Shown here piece by piece: positions 25,682 to 35,659 of a stretch of DNA of 64,000 nucleotides. The DNA comes from Gardnerella swidsinskii (GTDB lineage: Bacteria > Actinomycetota > Actinomycetes > Actinomycetales > Bifidobacteriaceae): assembly GCF_003397705.1 (NCBI RefSeq), contig NZ_QJVB01000003.1, positions 1 through 64,000 of the forward strand, in the 5' to 3' direction. The notes below the pieces were generated by a model. That model worked only from the letters and a program-made list of their open reading frames with translations. It was not told the DNA's origin and did not search any database. Position 1 is the first letter of the stretch. Each line of letters starts with the position of its first letter. The translations under genes were made by a program, and so were the position numbers.

Positions 25682-27391
25682 ATGTTCATTTTCAAAAATA
25701 ATACGGCTTCAAAGAAAATTCTTGCTTCAACAGCAGCTTTTTCACTACTTACAATTTCACTACTTTCGCTTTCAGCTTGCACAAATTACAACTCTGGGAA
25801 AACCAGTATTACGAACACTTCCGTGCTAAATTCTAATCCTAAAAAAGGCGGAACTTTTACAATATTTACGTCAAATACGAATATGAATTTCGATCCAGCG
25901 CGCAGTCAGGGTTTGCCAATTACGTCAAATAATTTCATCTTCCGCGCGCTTACTACTTGGAAAGTAAATCCGGATTTAAGCAAGCAAACGCGTGTAGTTC
26001 CAGATTTGGCAACGGATACTGGCACAACAAGTGACGGCGGAAAAACTTGGAAATACACTCTTAAAAAAGGTGTTAAGTATGAAGATGGAACCGAAATCAC
26101 TTCGCACGATATTAAATTTGGTATTGAGCGCTCGTTTGCAGATTCGTTAAGCGGTGGTTTTGGATATCACAAAACTCTTCTTGTTGGAGCTGAAAACTAT
26201 AGAGGACCATTCGACAGAAAGTCGCTTGATTCGATTGAAACTCCAGATAATCAAACGATTATTTTCCATTTGAAAGCACCTTTTGCAGATTGGCCGTGGG
26301 TGACATCTTTGGCTGCATTTGTGCCAGTTCCAACTAGTTCAGGCGATGCTCAGACATATAGTAAAAGGCCGAAATCTTCAGGACCATACAGGATTGTGCA
26401 GAACGAAGTCGGAAAACAAGTTGTAATGCAACGCAATAAGTATTGGGATTCCAAGCTCGACAGTACTCGCACAGCTTCTGCAGATGAAATTGTGTGGAAA
26501 CTTGGTTCAGATACTACTGTTTCAGCTCAGTCTATGATTCAAGGAAATACGGATACAAAAACCGCATTTTTGGCTGATTTTGTGCCGCCTGCTCAGCTTG
26601 CACAAGCTCAAGCGCATCCTCAATCTCGCAAGTTGCTAACTACTAGTAGTGATGGTGCTCTTGAATATTTGGCTATTAATACGCGCAGAATAACGGATAT
26701 CAATGTTCGAAAAGCGATTCAGTATGCTGTTGATAAGCAGTCGTATCGAACTGCGAAGGGTGGCGAAATTGCTGGAGGTTTTGCTACTACGCTTATTACG
26801 CCTGGTATTTCTGGTCGAAAGCAGTTTAATTTGTATTCTGAAGATCCTCGAGGGAACGTTGAGAAAGCTAAACAACTGTTGAAAAAATCAGGTAAAACCG
26901 ATATTAAGTTGATTCTGATTGCTCGTCCGGATCAAACGCAAGTGGCATCTTCTGTGCAATCAAGTTTAAAGCGAGCTGGTATTAAAGTGACGATTAAAAC
27001 TGTTGACGCAGTAAACTTTACGGATGCAATTACGTCAAATTCCGGAGATTACGATTTGGCTTTGGCTTCGTGGCAGCCTGATTTTCCTTCTGCTTTTGCG
27101 AATTTGGGACCGCTTTTTGATTCTTCGCAAATTGGCGGCGGTAACTGGAATATTTCTCGTTATTCGAATCCTAAAGTAGATGCTTTAATTCGCGAAGCTG
27201 TGCAAACTGTTGACGAGAATTCGGCTCATAAACTGTGGCAAAAGGCGGATCACGCTATTATGGAAGATTCTCCTGTTGTTCCGCTTATTTACTCGCATAA
27301 TACGTTTATTCATGGAAGCGGTGTTGAGAATTTCTACATCGGAAGTTTTCCTGCTTACCCTAATTATGCGGCTGTGTCTTTGAATAGGTGA
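25682..27391 (+). CDS. Peptide-binding lipoprotein of an ABC transporter (SBP_bac_5)
   Basis: 569 aa. It has a lipoprotein signal with lipobox LSAC (Cys33), then the family 5 solute-binding pattern: KKGGTFTIF, FNPA-like FDPARSQG, WKYTLKKGVKYEDG, DIKFGIERS and ETPDNQTIIFHLKAPFADW. The C-terminal lobe includes YDLALASWQPDFPSAFANL. It delivers oligopeptides, or possibly other solutes, to the two permeases. The ATPase gene begins 6 nt after its stop. A complete gene by length and motifs. Confidence 0.92.
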   Translation: MFIFKNNTASKKILASTAAFSLLTISLLSLSACTNYNSGKTSITNTSVLNSNPKKGGTFTIFTSNTNMNFDPARSQGLPITSNNFIFRALTTWKVNPDLSKQTRVVPDLATDTGTTSDGGKTWKYTLKKGVKYEDGTEITSHDIKFGIERSFADSLSGGFGYHKTLLVGAENYRGPFDRKSLDSIETPDNQTIIFHLKAPFADWPWVTSLAAFVPVPTSSGDAQTYSKRPKSSGPYRIVQNEVGKQVVMQRNKYWDSKLDSTRTASADEIVWKLGSDTTVSAQSMIQGNTDTKTAFLADFVPPAQLAQAQAHPQSRKLLTTSSDGALEYLAINTRRITDINVRKAIQYAVDKQSYRTAKGGEIAGGFATTLITPGISGRKQFNLYSEDPRGNVEKAKQLLKKSGKTDIKLILIARPDQTQVASSVQSSLKRAGIKVTIKTVDAVNFTDAITSNSGDYDLALASWQPDFPSAFANLGPLFDSSQIGGGNWNISRYSNPKVDALIREAVQTVDENSAHKLWQKADHAIMEDSPVVPLIYSHNTFIHGSGVENFYIGSFPAYPNYAAVSLNR

Positions 27392-27397
27392 TTGAAG

Positions 27398-29071
27398 ATG
27401 ACGAATTTGGATGCGCAAGCTTTGAATAATAAAGATTTGGATGCGCGTAAAAGAATTGTTATAAGCGTTGAAGATTTGTCGGTTTCGATTGACGGTAGGC
27501 AAATTACACGCAATGTTTCTATGCGATTGCGTGCTGGAATAGTTTCTGCGTTAGTAGGCGAGTCCGGTTCTGGAAAGTCACTTACTGCGCTGGCTCTTAT
27601 GGGATTGCTCGATAATAATGCGCGTGTTGAAGGGAATGCGGCGCTTCTTAACGCTTCGGATACTAACGAATCTTTTATAAATTTGCTTAGCGAAGATGCC
27701 TCTTATGAGCATATTCGCGGTGGCATGATTGGCATGATTTTTCAGGAGCCGTCCAGTGCGTTTAATCCTGTGAAAACAATTGGCAAGCAAATAGAAGAAG
27801 CGCTAATATATCATCCTGAAAAAGCAGGAAAGCTTAGCCAAAGAGATCGTAAGAAGCGTGTGATTTCGCAGCTTCTCGAGGTTGAGTTGAGTGATGCTGA
27901 GCGCGTGTATCGTTCTTATCCGCATGAGCTTTCTGGCGGCCAACTCCAGCGTGCGATGATTGCTATGGCTTTAATAAATCATCCACAAGTTTTGATTGCA
28001 GACGAGCCTACAACAGCACTCGACATCACCACGCAACGAGATATTTTACGTCTTATACGTAATTTGTCGGAGAAATTACAGCTTGCTGTGTTAATTATTA
28101 CGCACGATATGAGTGTTGTGCGCGCGCTCGCAGATGAAATGTATGTAATGCAAGGCGGGAATATTGTGGAATCTGGCGAAGTTCAGCATATTTTTGCGAA
28201 TCCTAAGCACGAATATACGCGCACTTTGCTAGATTCTGTTCCTAAATTTGATATGCAATATGCTTCAAGTGGTGATTCTTATGAAAGTATAGAAGAAGTA
28301 GCAAAAGCAATTGCTAAGAATATTGCTAAGAATATTGCTAAGAATATTTCTGAATCTCCAGTTTCTGAATCTCCAGTAGTTGAAGTTCAAGGCGTAAGTG
28401 TGAAGTATTTGCATGCTCGTTTTAGCAAAAATTCAAATAAGCTTGCTCTCGCTAATGCAAACTTGCGCATTAACTCTGGCTCTACACTAGCTTTAGTCGG
28501 GGAGTCTGGAGCTGGGAAAACCACTATTGCAAAGCTTATTTCTGGGCAAATCAAACCAAATTCAGGATTAGTGCTACTTAATGGAGAAAACTTAAACAGA
28601 TTAAACAATAAAGCTCGCCGTCAAGCATTATCGCGAATTGGATACGTTTTTCAAGATTCAGGTTCTGCACTAAATCCGCGTAAAACCATTGGCTGGAGTA
28701 TTGCAGAACCATTACTTTTACACACGAATCTTGATGACAATGAGCGTTTAGAGCGCGTTGAAGAAATGCTTAATCAAGTACAACTGCCAGTTGAATTCGC
28801 AAGCCGTTTTCCTCACGAGCTTTCCGGAGGTCAAAGACAGCGCGTAGGTATTGCGCGAGCGTTGATTTTGCAGCCTTCTCTGCTTATTGTGGATGAGCCA
28901 ACTTCTGCGCTTGACGTAACAGTGCAACGTTGTGTACTTAACTTATTGCATGATTTGCAACAAAAATACCGTTACGCATGCTTGTTTATTACTCATGATG
29001 TTGGCGTTGTGCAAGAAGTTGCTAGCGAAGTTGCCATAATTAGAAATGGCAGCGTTCAATATATTTCGTAG
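27398..29071 (+). CDS. Fused double ATPase of the peptide ABC transporter (DppD-DppF type)
   Basis: 557 aa with two complete nucleotide-binding domains in one chain, the job done elsewhere by two proteins. Domain 1 has Walker A GESGSGKS, signature LSGGQLQRAMIA, Walker B VLIADEPTTALD and LIITHDMSVV. Domain 2 has GESGAGKTT, LSGGQRQRVGIA, LLIVDEPTSALD and LFITHDVGVV. They are joined by a linker with a repeated IAKN motif (about residues 300-313) and a SESPV repeat. The ATG at 27398 is preferred to the TTG at 27392. It powers the upstream permease pair. Confidence 0.93.
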   Translation: MTNLDAQALNNKDLDARKRIVISVEDLSVSIDGRQITRNVSMRLRAGIVSALVGESGSGKSLTALALMGLLDNNARVEGNAALLNASDTNESFINLLSEDASYEHIRGGMIGMIFQEPSSAFNPVKTIGKQIEEALIYHPEKAGKLSQRDRKKRVISQLLEVELSDAERVYRSYPHELSGGQLQRAMIAMALINHPQVLIADEPTTALDITTQRDILRLIRNLSEKLQLAVLIITHDMSVVRALADEMYVMQGGNIVESGEVQHIFANPKHEYTRTLLDSVPKFDMQYASSGDSYESIEEVAKAIAKNIAKNIAKNISESPVSESPVVEVQGVSVKYLHARFSKNSNKLALANANLRINSGSTLALVGESGAGKTTIAKLISGQIKPNSGLVLLNGENLNRLNNKARRQALSRIGYVFQDSGSALNPRKTIGWSIAEPLLLHTNLDDNERLERVEEMLNQVQLPVEFASRFPHELSGGQRQRVGIARALILQPSLLIVDEPTSALDVTVQRCVLNLLHDLQQKYRYACLFITHDVGVVQEVASEVAIIRNGSVQYIS

Positions 29072-29133
29072 TATGTTTTCCTAGTATGTTGACACTCGCC
29101 ATTACGATAGTAAGCGTTTTTAGGAGGTAGTTT

Positions 29134-29904
29134 ATGGCATCGTCGGCAGCAATTGGCGTTTTTGATTCTGGGCTTGGAGGCATTTCCGTAGCTCGTCAGT
29201 TGCATGCTGCTCTTCCGCATGAGCGAATTATTTATTTCGGCGACTCTGCAAACGCGCCGTACGGCATTAAAACGCCTGAAGAAGTTAAAAAGTTAAGCTT
29301 TGCAATTGTCGAGCATTTTGTTCGCCTAAATGTAAAAGCTGTTGTAATTGCTTGTAATACTGCCACTTCCGCAGCTGTGAACGATTTGCGCGCGCATTAC
29401 AATATACCTATCATAGGTATGGAGCCGGCGCTTAAATTAGCTTGTGATTTAGGTAAAGGTGAGCCTCAGCGCGTAATTGTGGCCGCAACTGAGCTTACTT
29501 TGCGCGAGCATAAGTTTGCGGATTTGCTGCAACGTTTTTCGCAAAATAACACGATTTTTTCGCAGCCTTGTCCTGATTTAGTGCGTATTGTTGAGCGTGG
29601 GGAGCTTAATAATCGTGATGTAGTTTTTGCTGCTCTTCACAAGTATTTCGACGAGTATGATTTAGACAGTATTGATTCGGTTGTGCTGGGCTGCACTCAT
29701 TTTGTATTTTATAGGGATTATTTCCGCGAGTTTTTGCCTGCGCGCACGAATATTGTTGACGGCAACGAAGGAACTATTAATCATTTGCGCAAAATATTGG
29801 AACTTAATAATGAGCTTGCAAGCGATTCTCAAGAAGGCAGCATAACTCTTACTAATTCGGATACAAGCTTGCGCATGCAGCAACTTGCGAAGAGCTTGTG
29901 CTGA
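29134..29904 (+). CDS. murI: Glutamate racemase
   Basis: 256 aa, making D-glutamate for peptidoglycan. It has the N-terminal [17 protein letters not shown], the first catalytic cysteine in ACNTATSAA and the second in [14 protein letters not shown] is placed about 7 nt before the ATG. Its length is normal for the family. Distinct from the Asp/Glu racemase at 56155. Confidence 0.95.
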   Translation: MASSAAIGVFDSGLGGISVARQLHAALPHERIIYFGDSANAPYGIKTPEEVKKLSFAIVEHFVRLNVKAVVIACNTATSAAVNDLRAHYNIPIIGMEPALKLACDLGKGEPQRVIVAATELTLREHKFADLLQRFSQNNTIFSQPCPDLVRIVERGELNNRDVVFAALHKYFDEYDLDSIDSVVLGCTHFVFYRDYFREFLPARTNIVDGNEGTINHLRKILELNNELASDSQEGSITLTNSDTSLRMQQLAKSLC

Positions 29905-29944
29905 AAGACTTGCGTTAAGATTTTGCGTTAAAAATCGCTCTTAT

Positions 29945-30595
29945 TTAGCCAAAAAATACTTTAGAATATTGGCACAAAATCAAAGTAAGCAATGCCGCAA
30001 TCCAAAGCACGTCTATTAGCAAGTCGTATCGCAAACGGTAGTAGCTTTCAAGCAAGCTAAAACGCTTAACAAGCAACTTTTGCGAACTTACGCTTGCGTG
30101 AGTCAAAGATATAAATTGCATTGTTGTGGAGAACATAAGCACAATGCACCACGGGCACAACGCGTGAATTACGAACATAGATTGCGAAAACAGCCAGTAA
30201 GCATAAACAAGAGCGCATAACCCACCAAGCCAAGTGCAAATTGCAAACCATCGCGGCACGCGTACGCGAATCATTCCAATAACTGCGAGCGTTACGAATA
30301 CGCTTTCTGCAGCAATTCCAAAGAATGCGTTTGGGAAGCTTAATTCGCCAAATTTCACAATTTCTGCCTGCCAAGTTTGTGCAACTCTAGAGCAGGATAC
30401 TACGCTGTTGAAGTCGCAGCTGAGCAGCTTATTAGGTTCGCGCGCTAAAGCAAGGGTTTCAGCAGAAAGTATAAGCGAAGTTATGAGTGCTACCGCAGAG
30501 AAAAATAGCATAATGCCATACGTCCATACTGCAGAGTGCCTCCATCCGCTAAGCGTTGTTTCATAGTCTTCTTTAGCGGCGTTAGTTTGCTCCAT
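29945..30595 (-). CDS. Vitamin K epoxide reductase (VKOR) family membrane protein
   Basis: 216 aa with about five membrane helices. The active-site pair ALCPWCIVLMF is visible, as is the loop cysteine pair in LLSCDFNSVVSC and the conserved Ser/Asn region SFPNAFFGI. Bacterial VKOR proteins reoxidise DsbA-like thiol oxidases using quinone, supporting disulphide bonds in secreted proteins. GGAG precedes the ATG. No DsbA-like partner is seen in the neighbourhood. It converges on murI. Confidence 0.9.
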   Translation of the reverse strand: MEQTNAAKEDYETTLSGWRHSAVWTYGIMLFFSAVALITSLILSAETLALAREPNKLLSCDFNSVVSCSRVAQTWQAEIVKFGELSFPNAFFGIAAESVFVTLAVIGMIRVRVPRWFAICTWLGGLCALVYAYWLFSQSMFVIHALCPWCIVLMFSTTMQFISLTHASVSSQKLLVKRFSLLESYYRLRYDLLIDVLWIAALLTLILCQYSKVFFG

Positions 30596-30707
30596 TACTG
30601 CTCCTAAAAGTTACTAATTGCGAATGATGTGAATAATAATAAATAATAGCAAATAATTATGTGTGCATATTCATTTCTCGTTACATGGCACAGTTTACGA
30701 TGATTAT

Positions 30708-31628
30708 ATGACCGCAATAAGCAACAACCAACGTGACGCATCAAATCATGTTAGCGATAGCAGCTCCAGCATGATGAATTTTGCGCGCGAACGCTGGGAT
30801 TTGCACTGTCATACTGTTTATTCAGACGGCACTGCAACTCCAGAAGATTTAATTACGCAAGCTAAAATCGTTGGTTTGCAAGGTGTTGCTATTACTGACC
30901 ACGACACAACTGCAGGATGGCATGATTTTCAAGAGGCTGCTAAAGCTTCGAATATGCCAGTATTATTTGGTTCGGAGATTACTGCGCAAGACTCAGGCGT
31001 GTTTGTGCACATGCTCGCATACCAGTACAATCCGCAAAATAGCATGATTGTGAGCATGTTTGAGCTTACTAGGAAGCGTCGTTTTGATCGCACAAAGCGT
31101 ATGGTTGAATGTATGTCGCGCGATTTTCCAATTACTTGGAATGACGTTTTGGCTCAAGCGAAGCTCGGTGACTTAACTACGATCGGGCGGCCGCATATCG
31201 CTGATGCTTTAGTAAAAGCTGGCGTGTATAAAACGCGTTCTGAAGCTTTTGCTGGGCCTATTTCTCCGTGCAGCCCGTACTATATACCAACTCCTTCTCC
31301 AAATGTTCGTGAAGTTATTGAGGCTGTTAAAGATGCTGGAGGGGTTGTTGTTATTGCGCATCCTGCCGACCCTACGCGTAACCGCGTGCTTCTTTCGGAT
31401 AATCAAATTATATCGTTTGCTAAAGCTGGTCTTGACGGTTTAGAAGTGTATCATCGCGGAAATTCTAAAGCACAGCGTGAAAGACTGCTTTCTTTAGCGA
31501 GTAAGTGCGATTTGCTTGTGACGGGCGGCTCGGATTGGCATGGCTACGGTAAGCCAAATCGTTTGGGCGAAGAAACAACAAGCCGCGAAGTAGTATCGGA
31601 AATACTCTTGCGCGGCTATAAGCTCTAA
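30708..31628 (+). CDS. PHP-domain phosphoesterase
   Basis: 306 aa from the ATG at 30708; the start is uncertain (30663 or 30771 also possible, no clear Shine-Dalgarno). It has PHP metal-binding motifs WDLHCHTVYSDGT and AITDHDT, then GRPHIADALV, VVIAHPADP and GGSDWHGYGKPN. It resembles the 3',5'-nucleoside bisphosphate phosphatase/RNase AM-type group. The precise substrate cannot be decided. It starts divergently from the VKOR gene. Confidence 0.85.
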   Translation: MTAISNNQRDASNHVSDSSSSMMNFARERWDLHCHTVYSDGTATPEDLITQAKIVGLQGVAITDHDTTAGWHDFQEAAKASNMPVLFGSEITAQDSGVFVHMLAYQYNPQNSMIVSMFELTRKRRFDRTKRMVECMSRDFPITWNDVLAQAKLGDLTTIGRPHIADALVKAGVYKTRSEAFAGPISPCSPYYIPTPSPNVREVIEAVKDAGGVVVIAHPADPTRNRVLLSDNQIISFAKAGLDGLEVYHRGNSKAQRERLLSLASKCDLLVTGGSDWHGYGKPNRLGEETTSREVVSEILLRGYKL

Positions 31629-31639
31629 AACTCTTTATT

Positions 31640-31785
31640 TATGTTGTTGTAAAGTTTTTGCCGTTTTTTCGCGCGTAGCCGGCTTTTTCTTTACGCAGCT
31701 GCACAGTTTCTGCCGTTTTATCGACTTAATCCGACCAAAACTTTACACACGTGTAAAGTTTCTGCCTCTTTTAGCGGAATTTCGT
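31640..31785. repeat. Intergenic repeat cluster (GTAAAGTTT/CTGCCGTTTT family)
   Basis: Contains GTAAAGTTTTTGCCGTTTTT, then CACAGTTTCTGCCGTTTT, TCCGACCAAAA, and the palindrome AAACTTTACAC (31738-31748) / GTGTAAAGTTT (31751-31761). It shares words with 7591-7601, 17076-17160 and 35508-35605. Confidence 0.6.
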
Positions 31786-31789
31786 TATT

Positions 31790-32008
31790 TTAGTTGAGTG
31801 CTCCGAAACCTACTGAATGCTTTGGTGTATCGCCGATGAGCGCGTAAGACAGCGACGAAGCTGAGACCATAATAGTGCGCCCATTTACGTCCGTAAACTC
31901 AAGCATATCCTTGGAATCGTTAATCACTTTGTGCACTTCTTCTGCGCTTTGGTTGGTTTCAAAATCGATGGAATCAGAAACGTTTTTTACTCCTAAAACA
32001 ACTCGCAT
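31790..32008 (-). CDS. DUF3107 family protein
   Basis: 72 aa, a small conserved actinobacterial protein of unknown function. It starts MRVVLGVKNV and ends with the family-typical YALIGDTPKHSVGFG. Its length is normal. As in other actinobacteria it is close to a kinase-fold gene and a UvrD-type helicase gene. AAAAGGAG lies upstream of the ATG. Confidence 0.85.
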   Translation of the reverse strand: MRVVLGVKNVSDSIDFETNQSAEEVHKVINDSKDMLEFTDVNGRTIMVSASSLSYALIGDTPKHSVGFGALN

Positions 32009-32071
32009 ACATACTCCTTTTGCTTTTTACGCTATTTATCGTTTTAATTAGTATTTAGTATTTTATTTATC

Positions 32072-33850
32072 TTAGTCTAAGTCTGCTTGTGCGTCGCGCA
32101 TTGCTCGTTCTTCACGCTCTAGCAGAGGGATGATTACGGTTTCTGGTTTATCGTCATAGTCTTGCATATTTTTTTCTTCATCTTCAGAAAGTTTTGAGTC
32201 AGAAGAGGTCTCGTTTGCACTATCGACCTTACTGTTACGCTCAGCTATAATTTCATCCTTAACCTCAGAATCATTGTTGTTCTTGGCGTCCTTAGCTTCC
32301 TCATCGCTACTAGCGTTATTGACGCTTTCAGGCTCATCATTAGCATAGCTATCAGCAGATTTACTCATTGCAGTTTGCACAATAGTTTCTGCGGTTTCGT
32401 GTACTGTTTGAGTTTTTACATGAGTAATTACTTGAGTTGCTGTGTCGTCAGCGAGTTGTGCTGCTTTTTCAGCCTCCTCAGCGTTAGCTGCGTGTGTGCC
32501 AGCATATTGAACTTTGCGCTCATGAGTATCGTCGCTTATAGTTTTGTTGCTATCGTAAGTCTCGTCTTGAGTGTTATTTAATTCAGTATTTCTTTCTGAA
32601 GTAATGTCTCGCTCATGAGTTTCGTCGCTATTTCCAGTGTTTAGTTGGTTTTCAGTAGAATTATTCTTAGAAATTTGGCGACTTTGCGTATTGTCATTTT
32701 CAAGAAGCGTTCCAACTGTAATAGTCGAGGCGGGATTTCCTGCAGCACGACCAGTTTTAGCAGTTTGTGCATTGCTAATACGACTAAGCTCGTGCGCTAA
32801 ACGCTCAACTTGAGCCTTAAAACGCATAATACTGGTGTTATCTGCACGTTGCAAAGCTTGAACAAAATCGCCAACTTGTTCCATTTGCAGCCACAAGTTT
32901 GCGCGAAGCATAATCAAACTATCTAAACGAGAACCCATAATTCTACCGTATGCAGAAAGCACTGCGTTTCGGCGCTGCTCGTTAAGTTTTGCAAAAATCC
33001 AAGCCAAATCGCGCGCAGGATCGTTAATTTGCATTCTTTGCCAATTTGTCACAGCAGTAATTGTTGAGCCAGCAAACAAAATGTCGCCATCCATAAAACC
33101 GCCGTGTACTGGGCAAGTTTCAAATGACCACAATCCTTCAGTTTCCAACACTCTTGACCAACTGTCAGTAATTTCGGTTGGAATATGACCGGCTTGACGA
33201 AGTCTTTTAATCCAACCGGTTAACTGTGCGCGAATTTGACCAGTAGTAAAAGCAGGGTATTTTCCGCGCGTTACGAAAGTAGGGCGCAGGCGATGAATAG
33301 CGCCGATTGCAGTTCCAACATTTGCGCAATCGTCGGTAGTAAGAAGACGCAAGTCGCGAGCGCTACCTTCAAGATGTTCGCAAATAAGCACAGTGTATTC
33401 ATCGTTGTTGTTGGCAATAATGCTTGACATTCGTATAGATTGCTGTTGTGTAGATTGTTGTTGTACGTATTGTTGAGTGCCAGCAACTGTAGAATTTCCA
33501 TCGGTTACATTATTTGCAACGTTTCCAGCGTTGTTATTAGCATCTTCGCGTTTTCCTGGCATAAACGTGAGCATAGTGTCGTAAGCGAATCCCAAAGCTG
33601 CCAAATCTTTACTGTGCTCAAGAGTCCATGCTGCACGAGCCCGGTCATGCAAACGCTTGCTACCTTTACTATCCGCACTGATAAAAACGTCGTAAAGCTT
33701 ACCGGAAATATCTTGCACAACGGCGTGAGAAATTCCAGCCGCGGTATCAGTGGCATTAACTTGCTCACTTTGGCGCGTTCCTGCAAACTGTACTTTGGGC
33801 ATGGCTGCAGATGCCAGTGCTGCCAACTTGAATCTACTGAGTTGTGTCAC
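32072..33850 (-). CDS. APH-like kinase-fold protein, probably catalytically dead, with a long acidic tail
   Basis: 592 aa from the GTG at 33850 (TTG 33868 is the upstream option). Residues 1-370 follow the aminoglycoside phosphotransferase-like fold found beside UvrD genes in actinobacteria, opening LSRFKLAALASAAMP. The catalytic loop normally reads HGDxxxxN, but here it is HGGFMDGD. The metal-binding IDW-x-DP region reads VTNWQRMQINDPARDLAW. Two key acidic residues are therefore replaced by Gly and Asn. The last 220 residues are Asp/Glu/Thr/Ser/Asn-rich and probably disordered. Function unknown; a pseudokinase or scaffold is inferred. It is transcribed divergently from the helicase. Confidence 0.75.
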   Translation of the reverse strand: MTQLSRFKLAALASAAMPKVQFAGTRQSEQVNATDTAAGISHAVVQDISGKLYDVFISADSKGSKRLHDRARAAWTLEHSKDLAALGFAYDTMLTFMPGKREDANNNAGNVANNVTDGNSTVAGTQQYVQQQSTQQQSIRMSSIIANNNDEYTVLICEHLEGSARDLRLLTTDDCANVGTAIGAIHRLRPTFVTRGKYPAFTTGQIRAQLTGWIKRLRQAGHIPTEITDSWSRVLETEGLWSFETCPVHGGFMDGDILFAGSTITAVTNWQRMQINDPARDLAWIFAKLNEQRRNAVLSAYGRIMGSRLDSLIMLRANLWLQMEQVGDFVQALQRADNTSIMRFKAQVERLAHELSRISNAQTAKTGRAAGNPASTITVGTLLENDNTQSRQISKNNSTENQLNTGNSDETHERDITSERNTELNNTQDETYDSNKTISDDTHERKVQYAGTHAANAEEAEKAAQLADDTATQVITHVKTQTVHETAETIVQTAMSKSADSYANDEPESVNNASSDEEAKDAKNNNDSEVKDEIIAERNSKVDSANETSSDSKLSEDEEKNMQDYDDKPETVIIPLLEREERAMRDAQADLD

Positions 33851-33957
33851 ACTCCCACAGTAATACAAAGCACCGAAATTTTGCCAATTTTTTGTAAGTT
33901 ATACACATATTTTTATTCTTGTTGCGTAAGTGTTGTTATTGCTGCAACAATAGAATT

Positions 33958-35505
33958 ATGAATTCTTCACCAGAACCTTCGCAAGTGACTTCTAAAACTT
34001 CTCAAGTGACTTCTCCAGAAGCACTTTTAGACGGGTTGGATAATTCGCAACGCGAAGCTGCTATCGCACTAGAAGGGCCAGTGCGCATTATAGCTTGTGC
34101 AGGAGCTGGTAAAACGCGCACTATTACGCGCAGAATTGCGTATGCTTGCGCTACTGGTAAGTGGGATCCTGAAAGAGTTTTGGCAGTTACTTTTTCTGTA
34201 AAAGCAGCTGCGGAAATGAGATCGCGTATTGAGGCTCTTGGTGTAAGTAATGTTGGATGCGTCTCAACATTTCATTCTGCGGCTTTGCAACACATTCGCA
34301 GCGTGTGGAACGACGTCTGTTCAGCACAATTTCCATCAATTATGAATGATTCTCAGCAAATCATAGCTTCTGCGCTTAAGCGTTATCCGGATTTTGCGGA
34401 TATGACTTTGTTGCAAACTCGCGATATTTTGGCAGAAATTAATTGGGCGAAAGTTTCGCTTATTGCGCCTGACGATTACTTGCGTGTGTGCGCTTCTACG
34501 CACCGTTTGCCTCCTGCAGGTTTAGAGCCGCAGCAATTTGTCGATATATATGAAGCTTACGAAACCGAAAAAAATGCGCATAATTGCATCGATTTTAACG
34601 ATATTCTTCTACTTTGCTGCCATATTTTACGAAATTTTCCGGAAGCTGCAAACCGTATTAAGCAATCAATCGGATGGATCACAGTTGACGAATATCAGGA
34701 TGTGTCTCCTTTACAGCACGAATTGTTGCGATTATGGATGGGGCAGAACCGCGATATTTGCGTAGTGGGCGATCCTGCGCAAACAATCTACTCGTTTGCA
34801 GGTGCGAATAGTTACTATTTGCTTTCATTTCCGCAAGAATTTGCTCCTCTTGGAGCAGATATTAGTTTGAATACCGACTACCGCTCCACAGAACGCATAG
34901 TAGGTCTTGCTAATAGAGTGCTTGCGGCTTCTGCGCATAAAAAGGATTACGTAAAAGTTAAGGCGGCAACAAAAGGCGGCGTTCGTGTTAGCCAGCAAGT
35001 TTTTGCAACCGATGTTGAAGAAGCTTTGGGTGTAGTTGAGCAAATTGCAAAACTTGTAAAAAGCGGCGTTGCGCATCTTGGGGAGTGCGCAATACTAACG
35101 AGAACCAATGCTCAACAGCAAGTAGTTTGTAAAGCGTTAAAAGCAGCAAAACTTCCGTATCGCGTGAGAAAAGACGTGGGGTGGCAGCGAAATGTTTTAG
35201 AGGATGCGCAAAGCTACGGTTCTCAAGGTATTTCTGACATTTTTGCATCTTCTAATATTTCAACTGTTACTGTTTCAACTATTCATGCTGTTAAAGGTTT
35301 AGAGTTTGCGCATGTTTACGTAATTGGCTGCTCTGAAGGGCTTATTCCTTTTGGCTCTACGACTGATGACAGTGCTTTGGAAGAAGAGCGCAGACTTATG
35401 TACGTTGCAATAACTCGCGCAGAAAAGACTTTGCATCTTTCTTACGCTTCTAGAAAAGACAGTGGAACTGGCATGAATCGCGTGCCTAGCCGCTTTCTGG
35501 CTTAA
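33958..35505 (+). CDS. UvrD/Rep-type superfamily 1 DNA helicase
   Basis: 515 aa from the ATG at 33958. It is an ATP-dependent 3'-5' DNA helicase: Walker A CAGAGKTRTITRR, motif Ia VTFSVKAAAEM, DEYQD (Walker B), VGDPAQTIYSFAGA, TVSTIHAVKGLEF and YVAITRAEKTL are all present. It is shorter than PcrA/UvrD (about 700 aa) and lacks an HRDC end. It matches the compact actinobacterial UvrD2-like helicases. Likely a DNA repair role. Confidence 0.9.
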   Translation: MNSSPEPSQVTSKTSQVTSPEALLDGLDNSQREAAIALEGPVRIIACAGAGKTRTITRRIAYACATGKWDPERVLAVTFSVKAAAEMRSRIEALGVSNVGCVSTFHSAALQHIRSVWNDVCSAQFPSIMNDSQQIIASALKRYPDFADMTLLQTRDILAEINWAKVSLIAPDDYLRVCASTHRLPPAGLEPQQFVDIYEAYETEKNAHNCIDFNDILLLCCHILRNFPEAANRIKQSIGWITVDEYQDVSPLQHELLRLWMGQNRDICVVGDPAQTIYSFAGANSYYLLSFPQEFAPLGADISLNTDYRSTERIVGLANRVLAASAHKKDYVKVKAATKGGVRVSQQVFATDVEEALGVVEQIAKLVKSGVAHLGECAILTRTNAQQQVVCKALKAAKLPYRVRKDVGWQRNVLEDAQSYGSQGISDIFASSNISTVTVSTIHAVKGLEFAHVYVIGCSEGLIPFGSTTDDSALEEERRLMYVAITRAEKTLHLSYASRKDSGTGMNRVPSRFLA

Positions 35506-35507
35506 TC

Positions 35508-35605
35508 TCGCGGCATAAATTTTACGCTCGTGTAAAGTTTTGGTCGTTTTTGGTTGAGACCGACCTTTTCTTTACACAGTTGCACAGTTTATGCCGTTTT
35601 GAGCG
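35508..35605. repeat. Intergenic repeat cluster (GTGTAAAGTTT family)
   Basis: GCGGCATAAATTTTACGC, GTGTAAAGTTTTGGTCG, GAGACCGACCTTTTC, and CACAGTTTATGCCGTTTT follow one another. This arrangement parallels 31640-31785. It could act as a terminator region between the convergent helicase and metalloprotease-like genes. Confidence 0.6.
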
Positions 35606-35659
35606 TTGATGTCGATTATTCAGCTGGATTGTTATTGAATCAGGAGTTTTACAAGAGTT

